DNA of 64,000 nucleotides, from assembly GCA_034521465.1 (NCBI GenBank), contig JAXHMN010000010.1:496001-560000 (forward strand). The letters are read 5' to 3'. Origin of the DNA: SURF-28 sp034521465. GTDB lineage: Bacteria; Bacteroidota; Ignavibacteria; Ignavibacteriales; Melioribacteraceae. Under the pieces are notes generated by a model. That model made no database searches, had not been told where the DNA came from, and worked only from the letters and a program-made list of their open reading frames with translations. Numbering within the stretch: position 1 is the first letter of the stretch; each line of letters begins with the position of its first letter. The translations under genes were made by a program, and so were the position numbers. Below are positions 1 to 8,954 of this stretch, piece by piece.

Positions 1-990
1 AATTAACTTCTGCAGTTCTGTTTAAGGTTCCTTCGGTTGGTGTAGCAAGAACAATTTTTTGATATGTGTCAGGATCTGTTTTGTGTACGTAACGAGTTCC
101 TTGAGGAATAGTTACTGTTGCGCTTGCAGTTACTTCTGCATAGTCATCATTACCTTGTACTAAAGTGAAAGGTCCTGCATAACCGTTTGCATCTGTTGTA
201 ACTGAATTTGTATTAAGTGTGCCAGAAGTTGAGGAAAGAGTTACAGATACGTTAGGAGCAGGATCACCGTTATTATCTTTAGTATAAATTTCAAACTGAG
301 CTGCTTGCCCGTTTGGTAAAGTTTGGTTCAAAGGAACTATATCCAATGTGTTCGGATAAGTTACCGAAGATGCATTAGCATTTGCATCGGCGATAATATC
401 AAGCGTTCTAGCTTTTACATCTAATTGTGCTACTATCAATTGTAGAAGTATCGAGACCATCCGCAAAATGCCAAATAGCCAACTGCACAGCAGCTGCTTC
501 TTTTCCTTCACTAATGAACCTAGAATAAGGAAGTGATTTGAAACGGATAATAATTATACAGAATATAAGTTATTTCAGCAGAGGTATTGCCATCATCGGT
601 ATATTCATGTGACGACCATTGCTATATAGTACCAATGGATGTCTGAATGTCAATACAATAAAATTTTGCACTGTTCACCGTCAAGTATCACCCTTAAATG
701 TTCCTGTCCATTGATCTACTGATTCACCTCGAATAGGATTCTCTATCAATACCATGTTACATGCTTGCCTTGTCAGTACCAAATACTTTTAATGTACTGC
801 CGCCGGACATAATTACGTTAGCCGGATTATATTGAGGCAATTTTTGATCTGCGTTCGGATTAACCGACGCGAAAAGTTGTGTTGAAAACAGAGCCGTGAT
901 TAAAAGCGCTGTGAATAGGGAAGAGAGTATGTTTCTCTTTTCCAATGTAACCTCCATTTGGTTTGTTATGTGTTTGTCTGATTTCATCAC
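1..990 (-). pseudogene. Secreted thioester-domain (TED/TQXA) protein with Ig-like repeat, broken, runs off the window edge
   Basis: Start of an exported surface protein. Residues 1-77 (757-990) carry a hydrophobic signal segment (LSSLFTALLITALFSTQLFA). Further downstream on the minus strand, in shifted frames, lie KFYCIDI (cysteine codon 655-657) and AAAVQLAIWHF (glutamine codon 483-485). This pair is the signature of thioester domains, where Cys and Gln form an internal thioester that can bind host or surface amines. From about 430 to 1 the frame is open and reads as an invasin/Big_1-type Ig-like domain (NNGDPAPNVSVTLSS). At least four frame changes and one in-frame TAG separate the parts, so this is either a decayed gene or badly called sequence. 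Export is seen; the thioester role is from family knowledge; the ligand is unknown. The C-terminal part lies outside the window. Confidence 0.6.
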
Positions 991-1371
991 ACATAACTAT
1001 CCAAAGGTGGTGCCAAAAGATATTATTTGATTTTAGCTTATAATCGGGGTTTTCGGTTAGGGCTTGTGTCTCACTTTGATATTCTAATACATTTTAAGAG
1101 CGAGGTGAAACAGTTGGTTAAATATTGATTCCATTAAATTTGAGTATTTATTGAGATTAACTGGAGCAAGTGTATAATATTAATACAGCAATTGCTGAAA
1201 AAACCCTCAAAAATCTTCACTTATTGCTTAATTTATAACCCTGGTTTTCTCAAAATGATACTGAATTTATGCCCTCAATCATCTCTGTCCAAAATACATT
1301 TTGCTGCCTCAACAGAATCATATATATAAAATCTGTTTTTATTGGGTTAAATGAAGCTACAATATTTTATT
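991..1371. other. Intergenic stretch without a recognisable gene
   Basis: I see no convincing reading frame, RNA gene or repeat here. It lies upstream of the minus-strand thioester protein and should hold its promoter, but I cannot place one with confidence. Confidence 0.4.
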
Positions 1372-1605
1372 GAACCCCTTCAGGGTTCTTTTTCTTTATC
1401 TGTTTATTTTTTCTCCGTGTTTCACACGGAGCTATTTATATTTGACTGCTTTGCAGTCACAAAAAAATTTATGTTTTTTACACAATTTGTAAAATAACTC
1501 CAAAGGAGTTGAATATGAATAGCTTGGGGCAGCGCCCCAAGAATATTAATCGATCAATAAATTAACAACCACGAAGTGGTTGAATAAAAGGGAGGTTATT
1601 CCCTT
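1372..1605. repeat. Array of seven short hairpins with different stems
   Basis: Seven perfect small inverted repeats follow one another: 1372-1388 (GAACCC/GGGTTC), 1413-1431 (CTCCGTGT/ACACGGAG), 1443-1459 (TGACTGC/GCAGTCA), 1496-1510 (AACTCC/GGAGTT), 1523-1541 (CTTGGGGC/GCCCCAAG), 1566-1582 (CAACCAC/GTGGTTG) and 1588-1605 (AAGGGA/TCCCTT). Loops are three bases in five of them, five and six bases in the others. Stem sequences differ, so this is not a simple tandem repeat. The first hairpin is followed by a T-rich run and could act as a terminator. The array stops just before a probable ECF promoter. Function unknown. Confidence 0.75.
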
Positions 1606-1630
1606 CCTTCAAAATTAATTTTATCCGGAT

Positions 1631-1656
1631 TGTAACAATTCCCCCTCCCCTTCGTC
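1631..1656 (+). promoter_or_regulatory. Probable ECF-type promoter of the sigma factor gene
   Basis: TGTAAC at 1631-1636 and CGTC at 1653-1656 are separated by 16 bases. This matches the AAC ... CGT pattern of ECF sigma promoters, which often drive their own sigma gene. The predicted transcript start would lie within about 10 bases of the ATG at 1673, giving a very short leader and fitting the lack of a clear Shine-Dalgarno sequence. Autoregulation is inference. Confidence 0.45.
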
Positions 1657-1672
1657 TTTATAGGTAGAAATC

Positions 1673-2182
1673 ATGATCTCTAAGGAACGAAAATATAATC
1701 TGCTGATAAAACAGCACAAAAACATGATCTACAGTTATGCTCTTTACATGTTGAAAGATAGAATGGATGCAGATGATGCGGCACAGGAAGTGTTAATCAA
1801 AATTTGGGAGAAAATAGATTCGTTTAACATTCTTGCTGCAAAAGCGTGGATAATAAGAACAACACACAATCTTTGCATCGATTTTATAAGAAAAAGAAAA
1901 CCGACTTATGAAATAGATGAAGAATTTAGTGAATCTTACTCTGCATCGGATATTAACAGTGATCCACATTTATTAACACAAATAAAAATGGCAACAAATA
2001 AAATTAAAGAAGCAATCAAAGAATTACCCGAAAATTTAAGAAGCGTTTTTGTTCTTTATGAAATTGAGGAATTTAAATATAGAGAGATAAGCAAAACTCT
2101 CGATCTTCCGTTAAACACTGTAAAAGTTCAGTTACTAAGAGCGCGAAAACAATTACAAGAAAGATTAAAAAATTATGAATGA
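1673..2182 (+). CDS. ECF-family RNA polymerase sigma factor
   Basis: A 169-residue sigma-70 family protein of the extracytoplasmic-function group, which redirects RNA polymerase to a small regulon. Region 2 covers about residues 10-75, with DADDAAQEVLIKIWEKI at 32-48 in the core-binding part. Region 4 lies at about 115-165 and carries the -35-binding helix-turn-helix (FKYREISKTLDLPLNTVKVQL). Regions 1 and 3 are absent, as expected. The stop codon overlaps the ATG of the next gene (ATG at 2175), which suggests translational coupling to a membrane partner. An ECF-like promoter lies directly upstream. The stimulus is unknown; the two exported small proteins downstream hint at an envelope or secretion stress role. 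Confidence 0.9.
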   Translation: MISKERKYNLLIKQHKNMIYSYALYMLKDRMDADDAAQEVLIKIWEKIDSFNILAAKAWIIRTTHNLCIDFIRKRKPTYEIDEEFSESYSASDINSDPHLLTQIKMATNKIKEAIKELPENLRSVFVLYEIEEFKYREISKTLDLPLNTVKVQLLRARKQLQERLKNYE

Positions 2183-2749
2183 CAAAATCAAAAATATCGA
2201 TCCGGGGAAAAGGATTTAATAATTAACGCAGCTTACGGCAGCGCTAACCTTTTGGAAAAAATGAAAGCCAAAAAGTTGATGAAAGAGAATTCCGTGCTAA
2301 AGGATATTTATAATGAATACAAATCCACAGCGGATTCAGTACACGAATTAGAAAAAGAAAAAATGCCGGATACAATTTTACAAAACGCGGAAAAAACTAC
2401 TGAAGTAAACATCACAAGAAAAGAGTATTCCTTTTTTAATGATCTAACAGCTATTTTCTTTTCCAAACCTCAGTTAGCTTTTATCGCAACAGCGATTGTT
2501 GCTGCGCTCTTAATTTTTTCTCTTATAACAAAGCAGAATAATGAAATCGATTTTGATAATTCTCAATACACCAAAAACGAAGTTGAACTAGCAATCAAAC
2601 AAGCAAAACAAACATTAATGTTGGTAAGTCAAATTTTATCATCAACTCAAGCATCTGTTACCGAAGATATAATACCAAACAGAGTTATAAAACCAATAAA
2701 CGAAAGTTTTGAATACGTAAATGATTTATTCAAAAAAGGAGATATATAA
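2175..2749 (+). CDS. Membrane protein, probable anti-sigma partner (one frameshift)
   Basis: Starts at an ATG that overlaps the sigma factor stop. The first 14 codons (MNDKIKNIDPGK) are interrupted by a frame change near 2204-2212 in GGGGAAAAGG; adding one base restores a protein of about 191 residues. Seen without correction, only the part from 2252 (TTG) is open. It has a charged cytoplasmic half, one transmembrane helix (PQLAFIATAIVAALLIFSLI, codons about 2468-2527), and a periplasmic tail rich in Gln, Ala and Lys. There is no zinc-finger HC2 motif. Position between an ECF sigma and exported proteins is typical of anti-sigma factors, so that role is inferred from context, not from a recognised domain. 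Confidence 0.6.
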
Positions 2750-2750
2750 A

Positions 2751-3326
2751 ATGAAAACTATAACAAAATATTTAACAGTATTACTTTTTCTATTTGCGCT
2801 TAGTTTAACAGCTCAACAAAAAGATTTTACCAAAGAACCCGGTTACGTTGATTTCGGCGAATTAGCAGAATTTGAAACCGGAGAAGCAGTAACGGAAGTT
2901 TACATTGACGAGACACTTTTGCAAATGGTTGCAAAGATGACCAAAGAAAAAGAACCCGAAATGGCAGATCTTTTAAACGGTTTAAAATTAGTAAAAGTAA
3001 ACAGTTATGAAATTTCTGATGAAAATGAAACAGAAATTCTCAACAGAATGGAAAGCATAGCTCAAAAACTCAACGGCACAAAATGGCAGAAGATGGTGAG
3101 AAGAAAAGCTAAAGACGAAACAGTTTACGTCTTTGTAAGAACCGGCAACACAGAAAAATTCACAGGCTTGGTTGTACTTGCTTTTGACAAGCCGGGGGAA
3201 GCTGCCTTTATTAACATCGTGGGCGATATTGATCTTGCATCAATCGGTAAATTATCAAATAAATTTGATATACCTGCTCTCAACAAAATGAATGAGACGG
3301 AAGAGAAAGATTCATTAAACGAATAA
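2751..3326 (+). CDS. DUF4252 family exported protein
   Basis: A 191-residue protein with a signal peptide (MKTITKYLTVLLFLFALSLTA) and the DUF4252 pattern: an acidic Gly-Glu-Leu-Ala start, a central LVKVNSYEI-like strand, and a C-terminal FINIVGDIDLASIGKLSNKF segment. The start at 2751 is chosen because AAAGGAG lies ten bases upstream and because the upstream in-frame codons run inside the preceding gene. It begins two bases after that gene's stop and is clearly in the sigma operon. DUF4252 proteins are small exported proteins usually found next to ECF sigma and anti-sigma genes in Bacteroidota; their biochemical role is not known. Confidence 0.8.
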   Translation: MKTITKYLTVLLFLFALSLTAQQKDFTKEPGYVDFGELAEFETGEAVTEVYIDETLLQMVAKMTKEKEPEMADLLNGLKLVKVNSYEISDENETEILNRMESIAQKLNGTKWQKMVRRKAKDETVYVFVRTGNTEKFTGLVVLAFDKPGEAAFINIVGDIDLASIGKLSNKFDIPALNKMNETEEKDSLNE

Positions 3327-3380
3327 CTTCGACACATTTATTGAATTGTTACGTCTAATTTTTTGAGAATCGAGGAAGTT

Positions 3381-3920
3381 ATGAAAACTATAAAAACAAT
3401 AGTACTGGTTATAGCTGCTGCAATTTTATTAAGCGGGTGTATTGCGGTTGACGGCTATTTCAAAAATATGAGAAACAAAGTTCTCAGCAATGTTGAAGGT
3501 GAGTTTCACAAAGAAATTGAGTTTTCAGTCGGAGCCGCTGCAATTACACTTTCCAGCATGGCGATTCATTTTTCCGATGCACCGGAGTTTACCGACGATA
3601 TGCTGAGAAAAATTACCAGAGTGCAAATCGGTGTTTATAAAAACTATGATTGGAGCAACTTCAAACCAAACATGAAATCGCTTAAGCTTTTATCGGATGA
3701 TTTGCGAGATGATGGTTATGAATATATTGTACGGTCAATTAATCGTGATGAAGTTGTCTTAGTCTGTGTTAAGAATGATGAAGACAAGATAAGAGAAATG
3801 TTTGTTGTTGCAGCTTCCAAAGATGATTTAGTTATGACCCAGATTTTCGGCAACTTAAATGAACTGATGGAAATAGCGATCCGTGAACAAGGATTGGATG
3901 TTCAAGTCGCGGCAAATTAA
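3381..3920 (+). CDS. Small lipoprotein, DUF4252-like
   Basis: A 179-residue lipoprotein: MKTIKTIVLVIAAAILLSGC gives a lipobox with Cys20 as the lipidated residue. The start at 3381 has GAGGAAG at 3372-3378. The body resembles the DUF4252 protein before it in layout: a QIGVYKNYDW strand, a central LKLLSDDLRDDGYEYIV part, and a C-terminal FVVAASKDDLVMTQIFGNL segment. I infer that the two are paralogous partners. It follows after about 55 bases and is probably the last gene of the sigma operon. No enzyme motif is visible. Confidence 0.65.
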   Translation: MKTIKTIVLVIAAAILLSGCIAVDGYFKNMRNKVLSNVEGEFHKEIEFSVGAAAITLSSMAIHFSDAPEFTDDMLRKITRVQIGVYKNYDWSNFKPNMKSLKLLSDDLRDDGYEYIVRSINRDEVVLVCVKNDEDKIREMFVVAASKDDLVMTQIFGNLNELMEIAIREQGLDVQVAAN

Positions 3921-3972
3921 TAAGTTTTTCTGTAAAAGTGTTTGATAACCAGTGTGTATTTATTGTGAACTT

Positions 3973-4046
3973 AGTGCCTCCCTTGTGATCATGGTGGTAA
4001 TGGACGTGAACCACAAGGGGCACTCCCGAAGAAATGGCTAAGCCAT
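3973..4046. repeat. Imperfect inverted repeat and adjacent small palindrome
   Basis: AGTGCC..CCTTGTG (3973-3987) pairs with CACAAGGGGCACT (4012-4024), allowing a two-base bulge. A separate 13-base palindrome, ATGGCT-A-AGCCAT, follows at 4034-4046. Lies between the sigma operon and the next gene. It could end the operon, but no T tract follows directly. Confidence 0.4.
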
Positions 4047-4215
4047 AAGTTTTCACTAGGGGCATAAAGCAAAAAAACAGCTCATAAAATTTATGTTAGA
4101 ATGCTTCCTCAAAAAAATCCTGTTTTTTTTACAACTTTTTTCAATTCGACAAGTCTAAAGCAGTAAGAACAATCAAACCATTTATTTAGAGTAACAATTG
4201 GGGGGACTCTTTAAA

Positions 4216-6863
4216 ATGAGATTTTTAATTTCACTAGTTATTTCGACCTTATTAATTCTACCAACCTTAAGCGCCAAATCAAAAGGCAGTTCAAAAAGCG
4301 TTAATGCTTTTAAACTAAGCAATACAATAAATTTTGATGGTTTGCTGACCGAAGCGATATGGAACAAACCATCGTCTAATTCTTTTACCCAGCGTGACCC
4401 TGAAGAAGGCGAACCTGCAACCGAGCAAACCGAAGTTTGGGTAGCTTACGATGAAGAGAGTATTTATATCGCCGCTCGATTATACGATTCACAACCTGAC
4501 AAGATAGATGCTAGTTTAGCGCGCAGAGATTCTTGGCATGATTCCGATTGGTTCACTTTTTACATCGATCCTTATCTCGATAGAAAAACCGGCTACTATT
4601 TTTCCGTAAATGCCGGTGGCTCGATTAGAGACGGAGTTTACTATAATGACAGTTGGAGCACTGATTCTTGGGACGGAATTTGGCATGCTCAAACCGCTGT
4701 GGATGATGATGGGTGGTCAGTTGAAATAAAAATTCCTTTTCTCAATTACGGTTTAATCATTCAGAGGAAATGACATGGGGAGTAAACTTCAGAAGACAAG
4801 TAAAGAGGAACAAAGAAAATTCATACTTTGTAATGGTTCCCAAACAAGAAAGCGGTTTTGTTTCTCACTTTGCAACTTTGGAGGGAATAACAGGTGTTGA
4901 GGCAAAACAGAGAATTGAAGTTCTGCCATACATCGTTCAAAAAGCTCAGTATTTAATTCATGATGAAAACGATCCATTCTACAAAGGGAATCAATATAGA
5001 ACTACTTTTGGCGCGGATGCAAAAATAGGGATTGGGACAAACTTAAATTTAGATCTAACCGTTAATCCCGATTTTGGACAAGTTGAAGTTGACCCGGCAG
5101 TATTAAACTTATCCGCATTCGAAACATTCTTCCCCGAAAAGCGACCTTTCTTTAACGAAGGGAATAATGTCTTTAATTTTGGAATGGGCGGCTTAAACAG
5201 TAATTGGGGTTTCAACTTTGGTACTCCAAGTCTTTTTTATTCTCGTCGAATCGGAAGAAGCCCACAAGGCCAGCTTCCACAAAATGATTATGCAAACTAT
5301 CCCAACGAGACAGCAATTTTAGGCGCGGGTAAATTGACCGGAAAAATTGGCGACAGCTGGTCAGTTGGTGCCGTAAGTGCCGTAACTGAAAGAACTTTTG
5401 CCGACTACAGAATTAACGGTAATGAGTTTGAAAGAGAAGTTGAACCACTTACTCATTACGGTGTTTTTAGAACTCAAAAAGAATTTGACGACGGAGCACA
5501 AGGGCTTGGTATGATTTTTACCTCTGTAAATAGAGATTTGCGCACTCCGGAATTACAAGATAGGTTGGGAGATCAAGCTTATACTTTTGGAGTAGATGGG
5601 TGGACAATGCTTGACGAGGATGAAACTTATGGATTAAACGCTTATGTTGTGGGCTCCTATACCTCCGGCTCCAAAGACTATTTAACGCGGCTGCAGCAAA
5701 GACCGTATAGATATTTCCAGCGCCCCGATGCAACCTTTATGACACTTGATACAAATAGAACATCACTTTCCGGTATTTACTCAAGAGTAATGTTAAATAA
5801 ACAGAAAGGTAATTTCTATATTAACTCAGCGCTTGGTGTCGTTTCCCCAGGTTTTGAAAACAACGATCTCGGGTTCCAGTGGATTGCAGATAGAATTAAC
5901 GGGCATACTGCACTCGGTTATCGCTGGTACGAACCGGACAGCACATTTAGACAAAAATGGGTCTACCTTTCTCATGCAAGATCTTATGACTTTGAGGGCA
6001 ACAACCAAATGAATCTAATTTGGGGACGGCTTGGTGGACAATTAATGAATTATTATGATCTTGGACTGGTCTTCTCTTATAACATGGAAGCTTACACAAA
6101 AACCTTAACGCGCGGCGGTCCCTTGATGAAAAACCCATCTCATTACTATGTTTCTTTTTGGGGTTCCTCAGATTCCAGAGAAAAGTTAATCGTATCTGTT
6201 TCTGCTGATTACGCTTCCGATGCACTTGGCTCAAAAATGTATGGCGCATCACTCGATTTTGAGTGGAAACCAAACTCTCAAATTACATTCAGCTTTGGAC
6301 CATCGTACAATTTTACCCATGAAGAAACACAATGGGTTACTCGCGTGGAAGATCCTAATGCAACTCATACTTACGGAAACAGATATATTTTTGCGAACAT
6401 TGACCGAGATTTACTGTCGGCAAATATAAGGTTGAATTGGACATTTACCCCAACATTAAGCTTGCAACTATATGTTCAGCCACTATTTGCAGTTGGCTCC
6501 TATGATAACTTTAAAGAGGTTGCCCGCCCTAGTTCTCTTGATTACACTGATTATGGTAATGAAGGTTCAACAATTAATTATGATAATCAAAATAATAGAT
6601 ATACAGTAGATCCAGATGGAGCAGGACCTAATGAATCTTTTTCTTTCGGTAATCCGAATTTTAATTTCAAATCGCTTCGGGGCAACATAGTCTTACGTTG
6701 GGAACTTTTACCCGGTTCAATATTTTATTTTGCATGGACTCATGATCAAACAAACTTCGATGATCCCGGTAATTTTAATATTGGAAAAGACTTCAAAAAC
6801 CTTTGGAAAGCAGAAGGAAATGATATTTTCTTAGTGAAGTTTTCTTATTGGTTTGATATGTAA
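4216..6863 (+). CDS. DUF5916 outer-membrane protein with CBM9-like N-terminus (one frameshift)
   Basis: Exported protein of about 882 residues after repair. Signal peptide MRFLISLVISTLLILPTLSA; then a carbohydrate-binding family 9-like domain (INFDGLLTEAIWNKP ... VWVAYDEESIYIAARLYD); then DUF5916, a predicted outer-membrane beta-barrel ending in FSYWFDM with the C-terminal aromatic expected of barrels. The frame breaks near 4736-4741. Adding one T in CCTTTTCTC restores the conserved IPFSQLRF-type motif followed by TWGVNFRRQ. Hallmarks after the break include VNPDFGQVEVDPAVLNLSAFE and FFPEKRPFFNEG. The ATG at 4216 is preferred over an upstream TTG because the signal peptide starts there and a G-rich ribosome site precedes it. 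The substrate is unknown; family members are often near peptidases or uptake genes. Confidence 0.85.
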
Positions 6864-6873
6864 ACCACATTCA

Positions 6874-6901
6874 GTAGAGACGGGGCATGCTCCGTCTCTA
6901 C
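6874..6901. terminator. Perfect hairpin between convergent genes, GTAGAGACG-type palindrome
   Basis: GTAGAGACGG (6874-6883) pairs perfectly with CCGTCTCTAC (6892-6901) around GGCATGCT. It sits between the stop codons of two convergent genes and can serve both strands. Palindromes of this GTAGAGACG...CGTCTCTAC form are highly repeated in many cyanobacterial and environmental Bacteroidota-type genomes, so it may be a mobile palindrome used as a terminator. Confidence 0.65.
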
Positions 6902-6906
6902 AAACA

Positions 6907-7266
6907 TTAATTCAACAATTCATCGTCACGAATCAATAATAAAATTGCTGCTTGACTTACAATCACCATTTTTTGTTTATCTAATTCAATGTCAATTGCA
7001 TCCCGTTTTAAGAACAAGGCAAAATCTCCTTCTTTTACTTGAAGGGGAATATATTTTGTTTCTCTTTCTTTCCAAACTTCCGATTCATCTGCAGGGCTTG
7101 GTATGGGGTAACCCGGCCCAACTTTAATTACATATCCGCCTTGTACTTTTTCTTTTTCTGTAACACCGGGCGGAAGATATAATCCGCTTTTGGTCTTTTC
7201 CAAATCATGTTCCGGTTTAATTAAAACTCTATCACCGACTACAATTATTCTCTCCGTATTTACCAT
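6907..7266 (-). CDS. Divergent Cpn10 (GroES-like) co-chaperonin
   Basis: A 119-residue Cpn10-fold protein. Seen: VVGDRVLIKPEHDLEKTKSGLYLPPGVTEKE, which covers the first barrel strand and the mobile-loop region, then GYVIKVGPG and VKEGDFALFLKRDA, which match the roof and base strands of GroES. It is about 20 residues longer than GroES, mainly through an insert after VGPGYPIPSP. No groEL lies nearby, so it may be an orphan copy next to the oxyR gene, with 26 bases between them on the same strand. Whether it caps a chaperonin or has taken another role cannot be told from sequence. Confidence 0.8.
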   Translation of the reverse strand: MVNTERIIVVGDRVLIKPEHDLEKTKSGLYLPPGVTEKEKVQGGYVIKVGPGYPIPSPADESEVWKERETKYIPLQVKEGDFALFLKRDAIDIELDKQKMVIVSQAAILLLIRDDELLN

Positions 7267-7292
7267 TACTTACTCCAAAAATTTCAATGTAA

Positions 7293-8240
7293 TTATTTTG
7301 ATACGACAACATATTCGTGTTTGTTTTTCGCAAGTTCTTTAGGGATACTTTTCAGTATCTCCGTTTCAAGTAAATCTATTAACTTCTTTTTTAATTGAGT
7401 ACGATGATAGACAATACTGATCTCTCTTGTCGGTACGGGATCTTTAAACTTCTTAATGCGTTTTATTTTTTCGGCTCCTTCAATCTCTTTCATCGCCAAA
7501 TACGGAATGAGAGTCATCCCTATATTTTTATCAACCATTTTCATCAATGTTTCTAACGTAGCTCCTTCTAAGTTTACTGTTTTACCGTCGCCAATTTTTT
7601 TATCCCCGTAGTACTTGCATATCTGGAGCACATGATCTCTAAAACAATGCCCTTCTTTTAATAGAAATAAATCTTTAACATCAAGTTGTTCCGGATTTAC
7701 CGTTTTGTTTTTATAAAGCCGGTGAGATTGGGAAACATAACCGACAAAGGGTTCGTAATAAACCGGGCGCTCGGTAATATCTTTATAAAAAAGTGGCGTT
7801 GCTAATATTGCTGCGTCAAGTTCGTCTCTTCTTAACCTATCAACAATTCGATCTGTTTGAAGTTCTTCGATTATTAACTCCAAAGCATTATACTTTTTAG
7901 TAAAGCTTTCAACAAACAGTGGGAGAAGGTATGGTGCAACTGTTGGTATTATACCGAGTTTGAATTTACCTCTGATCTCTTCCGACTCTTCTCTTATAAC
8001 TTCTTTTATTCTTTCATGTTCAACTGTTACTGTTCGCGCTTGTTCAATAATCTTCACTCCAATGTCGGTTGGAGCAACAGGTTTTTTTGTTCGGTCAAAA
8101 ATCAACACACCTAATTCGTCTTCCAGTTTTTTAATCTGCATACTCAATGTCGGCTGAGTCACATAACAGTTCTTTGCCGCTTTAGCAAAGCTTTTAAAAT
8201 TATCAACAGCAATTATGTAAGAGAGTTGTACGATAGTCAT
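7293..8240 (-). CDS. oxyR: OxyR-type LysR peroxide sensor
   Basis: A 315-residue LysR-family regulator. Residues 1-60 form the winged helix-turn-helix (FAKAAKNCYVTQPTLSMQIKKLE). The effector domain carries LKEGHCFRDHVLQIC with cysteines at residues 199 and 208, exactly the positions of the redox pair in Escherichia coli OxyR. By family knowledge, peroxide oxidises this pair to a disulfide and switches on catalase and peroxidase genes. It probably shares a transcript with the Cpn10-like gene downstream. No OxyR target is evident in the window apart from its own neighbourhood. Confidence 0.9.
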   Translation of the reverse strand: MTIVQLSYIIAVDNFKSFAKAAKNCYVTQPTLSMQIKKLEDELGVLIFDRTKKPVAPTDIGVKIIEQARTVTVEHERIKEVIREESEEIRGKFKLGIIPTVAPYLLPLFVESFTKKYNALELIIEELQTDRIVDRLRRDELDAAILATPLFYKDITERPVYYEPFVGYVSQSHRLYKNKTVNPEQLDVKDLFLLKEGHCFRDHVLQICKYYGDKKIGDGKTVNLEGATLETLMKMVDKNIGMTLIPYLAMKEIEGAEKIKRIKKFKDPVPTREISIVYHRTQLKKKLIDLLETEILKSIPKELAKNKHEYVVVSK

Positions 8241-8339
8241 ATAATTATAATCTATTTTTCACAAATATAAAGAAAATCTATTATTAGCTGAATGAATTAG
8301 GTTGACCTTATGCATTAACAGCTATCTCAAAAGAAATGG

Positions 8340-8915
8340 TTACGTTAGTTTTTTAATTTCTTTATATCTAAAACAATCAACTAGATGATCATTGACCATC
8401 CCGATTGCCTGCATGAAAGCATATATAATTGTTGGGCCGACAAACTTAAATCCCCGTTTCTTTTAAAATCTTTGCTGATCTCATCGGCAAGCAGCGTTTT
8501 GGCGGGGACTTCTTTCAATGATTTGAAATTATTTTGAATTGGTTTATAATCGGTGAAGCCCCAAAGATATTTATCGAATGAGCCAAATTCTTTTTTAACT
8601 TCGAGAAATGCTTTGGCGTTTGTTAACGACTGAGTTTACCTTTAATTTATTACGAACGATACCGGGATTTGGTCAACAACTCTTCAATTTTTTTTGAATT
8701 GTATTTTACAATTTTCTTTGGGTCAAAGTTATCGAATGCTTTAAAATAATTTCTTCTCTTTACGAAGAATAATAATCCAACTTAAACCGGCTTGTGCTCC
8801 GTCAAGACAAAGTTTGGCGAAGAGTTTTCTATCATTATGTTCCGGCACTCCCCAAACTTCGTCGTGGTATTTTACGTACAAAGGATCATCCCCGCACCAT
8901 TCACATCTTTTCATT
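8340..8915 (-). pseudogene. tag: DNA-3-methyladenine glycosylase I, broken by several indels
   Basis: Reading the minus strand from the ATG at 8915 gives MKRCEWCGDDPLYVKYHDEV, then WGVPEHNDRKLFAKLCLDG and QAGLSWIIILRKE, a clear match to Tag, which excises 3-methyladenine from DNA. The frame then breaks near 8755, 8650, 8630 and 8460. Later parts are recognisable in other frames: NPGIVRNKLKV, FGSFDKYLWGF, GFKFVGPTIIYAFMQAIGMVNDH and a tail ending at 8340. The last of these is conserved in the family (FxFVGxTxxYAxMQAxGxVNDH). Total span, 192 codons, equals a normal Tag. Four indels in 576 bases is more than the window average, so true decay is possible, but a low-quality patch would look the same. 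Confidence 0.75.
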
Positions 8916-8954
8916 ATACCTCACATTTTTTAATGCAGAAAATTAATAAATTTT

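Noticed and set aside
1372..1605. CRISPR array
   Set aside because: The hairpin units differ in sequence and spacing; there is no constant repeat and no cas gene.
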